Shown here piece by piece: positions 7,045 to 12,732 of a stretch of 12,732 nt of DNA (the first letter of the stretch is position 1; every line of letters begins with the position of its first letter). The stretch lies in contig CAMJHJ010000050.1 of the NCBI GenBank assembly GCA_946405485.1, forward strand, positions 1 through 12,732. The letters run 5' to 3'. The DNA comes from an uncultured Bacteroidales bacterium (GTDB lineage Bacteria; Bacteroidota; Bacteroidia; Bacteroidales; UBA932). Below the pieces are notes generated by a model, which was not told where the DNA came from, ran no database searches, and saw only the letters and a list, made by a program, of their open reading frames with translations. Both the position numbers and the translations under genes were made by a program.

Positions 7045-7615
7045 GGTCAAGAAAGTCCTTTTCATCCACGGCCTGGCCTCATCGGGCGCCTATAAGACGG
7101 CGAACACGCTCCGGACACTACTCCGCCCTTGCGTGGTCGTCGCTCCCGACGTGCCCATCGAGCCCGGGGCGGCCCTGTCCATGCTGCGGGACATCTGCAG
7201 GACGGAATGCCCGGACCTGGTCGTGGGGCTTTCACTGGGAGGGTTCTGGGCTCTTCAGCTACGGGGATTCCGCAAGATCCTGATCAATCCGGACCTACAC
7301 CCGAGCCGCTTGCTCAGGACCAAGATCGGAGAGATGAAGTATCTGTCGCCCCGGCAGGACGGCGCCCTCTCCTTCGAGATCACGGAACAGATCTGTGAAG
7401 GATATGAGGCGTTGGAGGCCGTCGAATTCAAGGACTTGGATGCGGATGAAATCGCGCTCACGGACGGTCTCTTCGCGTCCGACGACGAGATGGTCCACTG
7501 CGGTCCCGAATTCGCGGAACGATATCCCGGCCGGGCGCACCCCTATCCCGGCACACATCTGCCGACCTTCCCCCAGATCCGGCAATACCTGCTCCCGCTG
7601 GTCGACCGTACCTGA
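7037..7615 (+). CDS. YqiA/YcfP-type alpha/beta-fold hydrolase (probable esterase)
   Basis: The 192-residue protein has the compact alpha/beta hydrolase layout of the YqiA/YcfP (UPF0227) group. HGLASSG (11-17) forms the oxyanion region, GLSLGG (64-69) is the nucleophile elbow with Ser66, Asp149 or Asp150 in FASDDEMV is the likely acid, and His174 in PGTHLPTF the likely base. There is no signal peptide, so it should be cytosolic. YqiA of E. coli is a weak esterase on short acyl chains; a physiological substrate is not known. It starts 8 bases inside the end of the YhcH-like gene, in a different frame, so the two are almost certainly on one transcript with lplA upstream. It ends 22 bases from the convergent lytic-transglycosylase-like gene. 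Confidence 0.85.
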   Translation: MDKVKKVLFIHGLASSGAYKTANTLRTLLRPCVVVAPDVPIEPGAALSMLRDICRTECPDLVVGLSLGGFWALQLRGFRKILINPDLHPSRLLRTKIGEMKYLSPRQDGALSFEITEQICEGYEALEAVEFKDLDADEIALTDGLFASDDEMVHCGPEFAERYPGRAHPYPGTHLPTFPQIRQYLLPLVDRT

Positions 7616-7637
7616 GGCGTCATCCGGCTGAAAGGAA

Positions 7638-8387
7638 TCAGAAAGCTTGGGAATGATAGCGTGCGGCGAGCTCACCGTAGGAGTAGAGACTCGTCTTCGT
7701 ACGCCATATATTGGGCAGCGGGAAGGTCTTCTCTGCCGCGACGGCCCGGATCCGGTCCAGGCTTCCGGCTCCCGGCGAACGCCACAGGGTCCCGTGGTTG
7801 TAGGCCGTTGCGGCCAGGTAAGCCTGCTCCGTCCTCGGAAGCGTCTCCAGACCGGCCTGAAGCACCTGTCCGTCCTTATCCAGCGAACCATAATCCAGAT
7901 ACAGCATCCGGAGATAGACGGCCAGATAGACACATTGGCCCTCCTCACTCTTCAGGCGGTCGAAACGGGCCTGACGGGCTTCCACGCTATCGGCCGTATC
8001 GTAAATGAGGCCGTATTTCTGCCCCAGGCCGCTGCGCATCCAGCGTTTCTCCAGATCCTCCACGAATGAGGGCTTCATCTGGAAACGACCGATACTGTAG
8101 TCGCAACCCGTGATGCCGTCCTCGGGATAAGACGCTTCCAGGGCGGAAGTCTCAAAGCTGTCCTGGATCCAGTTGTAACGGACCAGTTCGGGGAAGATGA
8201 CCGCCTCCGCGACATCGGCCGGAATGTCGAATCCCGACCAGATCGCATGCCAGGCATCCCGGTGCGACTGCGCATACCGGGTGGCGAACTTCCAGTTTTC
8301 CCGCCGGTTGACGGGAATCTCGCCGGTGCTGCAAGAAGAAAGCGCCGACAAGAGCAAAACCGCTATCGCTATAAACCTGATCCGCAC
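7638..8387 (-). CDS. Lytic-transglycosylase-like lipoprotein
   Basis: From the GTG at 8387 the product is 249 residues with a lipoprotein signal ending LSSC (Cys19). The remainder resembles the lysozyme/SLT superfamily: Glu67 in FPELVRY is a candidate catalytic acid, followed by CDYSIGRFQMKPSF (95-108), comparable to the SxGxxQ block of lytic transglycosylases, and TAYNHG (194-199), comparable to the AYNxG block. It may cleave peptidoglycan from the inner face of the outer membrane, but sequence identity to classical families looks low and this is fold-level inference. GTG at 8387 is chosen because an earlier in-frame GTG (8420) lies inside the predicted -7 promoter box; the frame stays open to 8654 but that part overlaps the endonuclease gene. 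It is divergent from that gene and convergent with the YqiA-type hydrolase. Confidence 0.72.
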   Translation of the reverse strand: MRIRFIAIAVLLLSALSSCSTGEIPVNRRENWKFATRYAQSHRDAWHAIWSGFDIPADVAEAVIFPELVRYNWIQDSFETSALEASYPEDGITGCDYSIGRFQMKPSFVEDLEKRWMRSGLGQKYGLIYDTADSVEARQARFDRLKSEEGQCVYLAVYLRMLYLDYGSLDKDGQVLQAGLETLPRTEQAYLAATAYNHGTLWRSPGAGSLDRIRAVAAEKTFPLPNIWRTKTSLYSYGELAARYHSQAF

Positions 8388-8419
8388 GATACGATCCGTT
8401 TTGGAGACATCCGTATTCA

Positions 8420-8451
8420 CAAATTTAGCCAGAATGCCCAAGAAAAGCAAA
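8420..8451 (-). promoter_or_regulatory. Bacteroidota-type promoter for the lytic-transglycosylase-like gene
   Basis: On the minus strand TTTG (8451 to 8448) is followed after exactly 20 bases by TAAATTTG (8427 to 8420), matching both the -33 and -7 elements and the usual spacing. It leaves about 32 bases before the GTG at 8387 and argues against translation starting at the GTG overlapping the box. Confidence 0.65.
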
Positions 8452-8459
8452 AAACAAAC

Positions 8460-8467
8460 TATATTTG
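8460..8467 (+). promoter_or_regulatory. Bacteroidota -7 promoter element for the endonuclease gene
   Basis: TATATTTG matches TAnnTTTG and lies only 4 bases before the ATG at 8472. The expected transcript would be leaderless or nearly so. No -33 TTTG is visible 19-21 bases upstream, where the oppositely directed promoter sits instead. Confidence 0.45.
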
Positions 8468-8471
8468 AGTG

Positions 8472-9296
8472 ATGAAAAGACTTGTAGCCACCTTCCTTCC
8501 GGCGATGCTGACCGCCCTTCTCGTGAGTTCCTGCCTGATGAAGAGCGGGGATGGCAGCGCCCTCACGACCTTCCAGATGCCCATGACCGACGAGCAGGGC
8601 CTGGACATGCTGGAGCTTCCGGATTTCACCCCCGAAGACCTCGTCATCCGGCACGACGGTTTCGTGCTCTCATACGATGCCGCCGCTAAGATCCCGAAAT
8701 GGGTCGCCTATGAGCTGACCGCCGAAGAGACCAACGGCGAAGCGGAACGGGACGAGCTCATCTTCAAGATGGATCCGTCCTACAACCGCACCCAGGCGAT
8801 GCGCGAGGACTATTACGATTCCGGCTGGACCAAGGGACACATGGCCTGCGCCGGCGACTTCAAATGGGACAGCGATGCGATGGAAGAGACCTTCTACCTG
8901 ACCAACATCTGCCCCCAGGACGAGGAACTAAACAAAGGAGACTGGAATTACCTGGAGCGTCAGTGCCGCAACTGGGCGCGGAAATATGGCATGGTATGGA
9001 TCGTCTGCGGACCTGTCATCGGGAAGAACCGCTACGGGACCATCGGAGAGCGGGGAGTCGTCGTCCCCGACGGCTTTTTCAAGGCCGTGCTGGCCCCCGG
9101 GCGGAACGGATACCAGTCCATCGCCTTCGTGATGGGCAACGACGCCAAACGCTACTATCTGGACAAATGCTCGATGAGCGTCAACGAGCTTGAGAAACGG
9201 CTCGGCTTCGACTTCTTTACGGCCTTGCCGGACGATGTGGAAGAATCGGTCGAAAACCAATACCGCCCCTCTGACTGGGGCATCCGTGTCAAATAA
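8472..9296 (+). CDS. DNA/RNA non-specific endonuclease family lipoprotein
   Basis: The 274-residue product has a lipoprotein signal (hydrophobic core then LVSSC, Cys21) and a beta-beta-alpha-metal nuclease domain (about 60-262) of the Serratia-nuclease family. The active-site block is SGWTKGHMACAGD (117-129): the catalytic His123 is kept but the usual DRGH reads TKGH. The metal-binding block NICPQDEELNKGDWNYLE (145-162) keeps Asn154, equivalent to Asn119 of Serratia nuclease, and Glu162. It should cut DNA and RNA outside the cytoplasm, perhaps for nutrient scavenging. The ATG at 8472 is chosen over the GTG immediately before it at 8469 because it gives a standard MKRL signal start. It is divergent from the lytic-transglycosylase-like gene and 8 bases ahead of a DMT transporter gene. 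Confidence 0.88.
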   Translation: MKRLVATFLPAMLTALLVSSCLMKSGDGSALTTFQMPMTDEQGLDMLELPDFTPEDLVIRHDGFVLSYDAAAKIPKWVAYELTAEETNGEAERDELIFKMDPSYNRTQAMREDYYDSGWTKGHMACAGDFKWDSDAMEETFYLTNICPQDEELNKGDWNYLERQCRNWARKYGMVWIVCGPVIGKNRYGTIGERGVVVPDGFFKAVLAPGRNGYQSIAFVMGNDAKRYYLDKCSMSVNELEKRLGFDFFTALPDDVEESVENQYRPSDWGIRVK

Positions 9297-9304
9297 CAGC
9301 GAGT

Positions 9305-10228
9305 ATGATTTACCTGATTATCGCCATCGTATTCGGATCCCTGTTTTCCGTGATGCTCAAACTCTGCCATCGCTGGCAGATCGACTCGCAGCAGGTGATT
9401 TTCTTCAATTATTTCTTCGCATTCCTGATCACCCTTGCACCCCTGCTGTTCCGGATGGCGGGTCCCGCCGCCGTGCCGGTCCAGGATTATATCTTGAAGC
9501 CGAATTCCGTATGGGCCTGTGTGCTGCAGGGCATCCTGTTCCTGGCCGGATTCTCCATCATGGACCTTTGCACCCGGCACTGCGGCGTCGCGTTGACGAC
9601 GGCGGCAGCCCGGGCATCCCTGATCCTGCCGGTGCTGTTGAGCTGGATGCTGCTTTCCCAGCCGGCCCCTTCCTGGCTCGCGGTCGGGCTGATCCTGCTG
9701 TCGATGGCCCTCATCGTGCTGCCCGCTGAAGACGACGAACCGGCCTCGGCCGGGGTCTCCGCCAAGGCTCGTCGCACCAGGGCCGCCCTGGCGCTGGTGG
9801 CGGTCTTCATCGCTTTCGGCCTTTCGGATTTCACGCTCAAATTGGCCCAGCATTCCGTCGAGACGGTAAGCGCGCACGACGCGGTCCTGGAAGGCCGGCA
9901 GATGGATGCGCTGACCTGCACCATCTTCCTGATGGCTTCCGCCGTGGGACTGGGAGTCTGCCTGGTAACGGGTTCTTTCCGCAAAAACAAAGTCGGCTGG
10001 CGCAGCATGGCGGCCGGCCTGGCCCTGGGCCTGATCAACATCGGCTGCACATCCTGTGCGCTCAAGGCCCTCCGTGTCCTGGCTACGGGCACCTTCTATC
10101 CGATCTACAACATCGGCATCGTCATCCTGGCCACGCTCATCGGCGTGCTGTTCTTCAAGGAAAAACTCAAGTGGCTGCAAGTCGCCGGCCTGGTCCTTGC
10201 CATCGCGGCGATCGCCCTGGCCTTCTAA
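9305..10228 (+). CDS. EamA/DMT-superfamily transporter
   Basis: This 307-residue inner-membrane protein has about ten hydrophobic helices (roughly 1-20, 31-49, 67-89, 97-117, 122-140, 160-182, 203-223, 233-255, 258-284, 290-307), arranged as two five-helix repeats as in drug/metabolite transporters. The two halves are joined by a charged cytoplasmic linker (141-160). The last helix pair carries the typical EamA ending, a Pro in GTFYPIYNIG followed by a short loop FFKEKLKW and a final helix. Family members export or import small metabolites; the substrate here cannot be predicted. It begins 8 bases after the endonuclease stop and is presumably co-transcribed, which might hint at nucleotide or nucleoside handling, but this is only context. 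It ends 9 bases from the convergent GH3 gene. Confidence 0.85.
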   Translation: MIYLIIAIVFGSLFSVMLKLCHRWQIDSQQVIFFNYFFAFLITLAPLLFRMAGPAAVPVQDYILKPNSVWACVLQGILFLAGFSIMDLCTRHCGVALTTAAARASLILPVLLSWMLLSQPAPSWLAVGLILLSMALIVLPAEDDEPASAGVSAKARRTRAALALVAVFIAFGLSDFTLKLAQHSVETVSAHDAVLEGRQMDALTCTIFLMASAVGLGVCLVTGSFRKNKVGWRSMAAGLALGLINIGCTSCALKALRVLATGTFYPIYNIGIVILATLIGVLFFKEKLKWLQVAGLVLAIAAIALAF

Positions 10229-10237
10229 ACCATCGGC

Positions 10238-12565
10238 CTATAGCGAGACACTCTGTACAAGAGGAGTGTTGTCAGAGGACGGACCGGCCTGGATAATGAA
10301 TTCACCCGGTTCGATGACTTCCTTCATCTCCAAGTCATAGAGCGAAAAAGCCTCCGGGCCCAGTTCCAGTTCCACGGTCCGGCTCTCCCCCGCTTTCAGG
10401 AAAACCCGCTCAAAGGCCCGGAGTTGCCTGCACGGGCGCACGGTCGAGGCCACCGGATCGGTGACATAAACCTGCACCACTTCGTCGCCGTCCATCCGGC
10501 CGGTATTGGTCACGCCGACCTTCACCCGCACGTGATTCTTTCCGACGACCTCGCAGACCAGGCTGTCATACGAGAACTCCGTGTAACTCAAGCCGTAGCC
10601 GAAACTGTACAAGGGCGCGGCCGGTCCTTCCACATAATTGCCGGGAACCGGGAATGGCTGGTTGTAATAGACCGGTAGCTGGCCAGCCGTACGAGGCACG
10701 GAAACCGGCAGCCGGCCGGCCGGATTGTAGTCTCCATACAAGACGTCGGCGATCGCCTCGCCGCCCGCCTGGCCCGGATAGAACTGCGTCAAGACGGCAT
10801 CGGCATGATCCTTAGCCCAGCGTTTGTCCAGCGGACGCCCTTCGATATAGACGACCACCATCGGCGTGCCGGTGGCTTCGATCGCCTTGAGAAGATCCAG
10901 TTGCGAACCCAGCAGGTCGAGGGAGCAACGGTCATAACCCTCTCCGCATTCCATGTCGCTGGCCGTCCCCTGTCCGACCGCGGCGGCACCGGTTTCCTGG
11001 AAAAGGGTGTTGAAATCGCGGGCGCTGGAACCACCTACGAACACGATGGCCACATTGGAAATCTTGGCCGCCATCACCGCCTCGGCGAAATTCTGTCCCT
11101 TCGTGTCCCGGATCGGACAGCCTTTCGCGTAATGCACCTGTTTCGCCCCGATCTTGGCGATGATGCCCTCCAGGGGCGTGGTAACATATTCTTCCCGCTG
11201 GGGCGCGGTATAATCGCCCAACTGGTTATACATCTCGTCGGCATTGGGACCAATCACGGCCACATGGTCCGTCCGCGACAAAGGCAGGATGCCGTTGTTC
11301 TCCAGCAGTACCACGCCTTCGCGGGCAGCTTGAAGGGCCGTCTCACAATGGGACTCGCTGCGCACTACCGACGCAGCGGCCGGATCGGCGTATGGATTCT
11401 CGAAGAGACCAAGCCGGAACTTCAACTCCAGCACGCGGAGCACGGCATCATCCAGGGCCTTGCGGCTGATTCTCCCCGAGTCAAGGCCGTCCTTCATAGC
11501 CGCGAAACACTTGGCACCCAGATCCACGTCCACGCCCGCCTCCAAAGCCATCTTTCCGGCTTCGGCGGCATCGGCGGCGACATGATGCGTCTGATACAGG
11601 CCGTCGATGCTGAACAAGTCTGAAACGACGAAACCGTCGAAGCCCCATTCCCCACGCAGCACGCCGTTCAGCAGATTCCCGTTGGAAGTGCTCGGAATGC
11701 CGTCGATGGAGTTGTAGGAAGTCATGACGGACAGGGCGCCCGCATCGATCCCCGCCTTGAAGGTGGGAAGGATGTTTTCGTACAGGTCGCGCGGTCCGAT
11801 GACCGAAGGATTGCCGTTATGGCCGCCCGAAGGCACGCCATAGGCCACGAAATGCTTGAGCGTCGGGACGACACCCTTGTCCCAGCCGTTGTGCAGCGGC
11901 GACATGCCCCGCACAAGGCCGGCCGACATGATGGAAGTCAGGCAGGGATCTTCCCCGTAAGTCTCTTCCACGCGGGACCAGCGCGGCTCACGCGCCAGGT
12001 CGATGACCGGCCCGTAGGCGATATAGGCGCCGACCGCCCGGAGTTCCTCAGCCACCGTGCGTCCGACCTGCTCCATCAAGGCCGGATCCCAGGTCGAAGC
12101 CAGCGCGATGCCCGTGGGGAAAACCGTCGTGCCCAGGGCCATATGGCCGTGGGGCGCTTCTTCCGCCAGCAAAATGGGAATCCCGAGCCGCGTCGAATCC
12201 ACGGCATAACGCTGCAGGGCATTGATCGCCGAAATCGCAGCCGGGGTGTCCAGGCCGTTCTCGAAGGTCTTGCGCGTCCAAGGATCGGCGCGGAAAAAGC
12301 CCCAGAGCATCCCGCCGTGCTGATTCTTGATGAAATCGACGTAGGCCTCACTGTAGGTAGCCTCGGTCGGCGAAGTCTTTTCAAACATCGGCCAGCCATA
12401 CGGACAGAGGAGCTGCCCGATCTTTTCCTCCGTCGTCATCCGTGAAAGCAGGTCTGCGGCTCTCTTTTCCGGGGAAAGCCCGGCGTTGTGGTAATCATTA
12501 TGCCCGACGCACCCGAACAGCAGGACCGCCGCGGATGCGAGGACGAGGATACGTCCGACTCTCAT
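10238..12565 (-). CDS. Glycoside hydrolase family 3 lipoprotein (beta-glucosidase/xylosidase type)
   Basis: The 775-residue protein has a lipoprotein signal (LLFGC, Cys19) and the full GH3 layout. The N-terminal (beta/alpha)8 domain spans about 35-390, with VIDLAREPRWSR (187-198), YGEDP (203-207), LKHFVAYG (236-243) and the nucleophile Asp316 in GFVVSDLFSI. The alpha/beta sandwich domain (about 415-625) has CGEGYDRCSL (540-549), where Glu542 is the candidate acid/base. The C-terminal fibronectin-III-like domain (about 680-755) follows GYGLSYTEF. It should release terminal beta-linked glucose or xylose from oligosaccharides in the periplasm or at the outer membrane, comparable to BglX (about 765 residues); linkage specificity is not readable. 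The ATG at 12565 is preferred over a TTG at 12571, which directly abuts the upp stop codon. It follows upp by 6 bases, so both probably share a transcript. Confidence 0.92.
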   Translation of the reverse strand: MRVGRILVLASAAVLLFGCVGHNDYHNAGLSPEKRAADLLSRMTTEEKIGQLLCPYGWPMFEKTSPTEATYSEAYVDFIKNQHGGMLWGFFRADPWTRKTFENGLDTPAAISAINALQRYAVDSTRLGIPILLAEEAPHGHMALGTTVFPTGIALASTWDPALMEQVGRTVAEELRAVGAYIAYGPVIDLAREPRWSRVEETYGEDPCLTSIMSAGLVRGMSPLHNGWDKGVVPTLKHFVAYGVPSGGHNGNPSVIGPRDLYENILPTFKAGIDAGALSVMTSYNSIDGIPSTSNGNLLNGVLRGEWGFDGFVVSDLFSIDGLYQTHHVAADAAEAGKMALEAGVDVDLGAKCFAAMKDGLDSGRISRKALDDAVLRVLELKFRLGLFENPYADPAAASVVRSESHCETALQAAREGVVLLENNGILPLSRTDHVAVIGPNADEMYNQLGDYTAPQREEYVTTPLEGIIAKIGAKQVHYAKGCPIRDTKGQNFAEAVMAAKISNVAIVFVGGSSARDFNTLFQETGAAAVGQGTASDMECGEGYDRCSLDLLGSQLDLLKAIEATGTPMVVVYIEGRPLDKRWAKDHADAVLTQFYPGQAGGEAIADVLYGDYNPAGRLPVSVPRTAGQLPVYYNQPFPVPGNYVEGPAAPLYSFGYGLSYTEFSYDSLVCEVVGKNHVRVKVGVTNTGRMDGDEVVQVYVTDPVASTVRPCRQLRAFERVFLKAGESRTVELELGPEAFSLYDLEMKEVIEPGEFIIQAGPSSDNTPLVQSVSL

Positions 12566-12571
12566 ATTCAA

Positions 12572-12732
12572 TTACTTGGTGCCGAAGATGCGGTCGCCGG
12601 CATCTCCCAGTCCGGGAACGATGTAGGCATTCTCGTTAAGATGGTCGTCTACCGCGGCGACGAAGATATCCACGTCGGGATGGGCTGCCTGTACCTTGGC
12701 GATGCCTTCCGGCACGGCCACCAGGCACATCA
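12572..12732 (-). CDS. upp: Uracil phosphoribosyltransferase (3' end)
   Basis: The frame is cut by the right edge; 52 complete codons plus two bases of another are present before a TAA stop. The peptide [20 protein letters not shown] followed by a conserved [14 protein letters not shown] ending is the hallmark C-terminus of uracil phosphoribosyltransferase, which forms UMP from uracil and PRPP in the cytoplasm. The GDAGDR segment contacts the uracil ring and phosphate region. The PRPP-binding loop lies further upstream, outside the window. The gene lies on the minus strand directly ahead of the GH3 lipoprotein gene. Confidence 0.93.
   Translation of the reverse strand, partial: MCLVAVPEGIAKVQAAHPDVDIFVAAVDDHLNENAYIVPGLGDAGDRIFGTK

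Noticed and set aside
8388..8654. N-terminal extension of the lytic-transglycosylase-like frame
   Set aside because: It would run over the promoters and into the divergent endonuclease gene and would bury the lipoprotein signal at 8387.
9155..10180. Long minus-strand open frame opposite the DMT transporter
   Set aside because: Low-complexity Gln/Asp/Gly/His-rich product, the usual antisense image of a hydrophobic membrane protein.
10248..10269. Six-base inverted repeat (ACACTC / GAGTGT, 10-base loop) just after the DMT transporter stop
   Set aside because: It could help end the plus-strand transcript, but it lacks a following T-run, lies inside the GH3 coding end, and a six-base stem of this kind is expected by chance.
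10805..11623. Plus-strand open frame within the GH3 gene
   Set aside because: Antisense shadow of a full-length, motif-complete GH3 protein.

Overview
The window looks like chromosomal DNA from a GC-rich member of the Bacteroidales (phylum Bacteroidota). The evidence is: matches to the Bacteroidota -7 promoter element TAnnTTTG in both divergent intergenic gaps; no Shine-Dalgarno-like sequences before the starts; five lipoproteins with relaxed lipoboxes; and lipoprotein versions of ThuA, YhcH and a GH3 glycosidase. I cannot name the genus. Coding density is very high: 12 genes (10 complete, 2 cut by the window edges), no intergenic gap longer than 84 bases, and no tRNA, rRNA, CRISPR array, insertion sequence or prophage.

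Layout. (1) Positions 1-4094, plus strand: a tight catabolic-looking run. It holds the 3' part of a bifunctional class II aldolase/short-chain dehydrogenase, a medium-chain zinc-type sugar or polyol dehydrogenase, a stand-alone SDR oxidoreductase and a ThuA-family lipoprotein. Gaps are only 4-18 bases. (2) Positions 4115-5419, minus strand, convergent with that run: a protein with two tandem class II aldolase/adducin domains. The first keeps the metal and catalytic residues and the second has lost them all. (3) Positions 5480-7615, plus strand: a lipoate-protein ligase, a YhcH/EbgC-family protein with a lipoprotein signal, and a small YqiA-type alpha/beta hydrolase overlapping it by 8 bases. 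(4) Positions 7638-8387, minus strand: a lipoprotein resembling lytic transglycosylases. Divergent from it, 8472-10228 on the plus strand: a DNA/RNA non-specific endonuclease lipoprotein followed by a 10-helix EamA/DMT transporter. (5) Positions 10238-12732, minus strand: the end of uracil phosphoribosyltransferase (upp) followed by a GH3 beta-glucosidase-type lipoprotein.

How the genes may work together: regions 1 and 2 look like part of a sugar or sugar-alcohol catabolic locus (oxidation/reduction, then retro-aldol cleavage). The sugar cannot be read from the sequence, and no kinase, isomerase, transporter or regulator is in view. The remaining genes look like ordinary housekeeping and envelope functions placed side by side. 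The most unusual single item is the fused active/degenerate aldolase pair. I did not find convincing evidence for a wholly new defence, mobile or RNA-based system.
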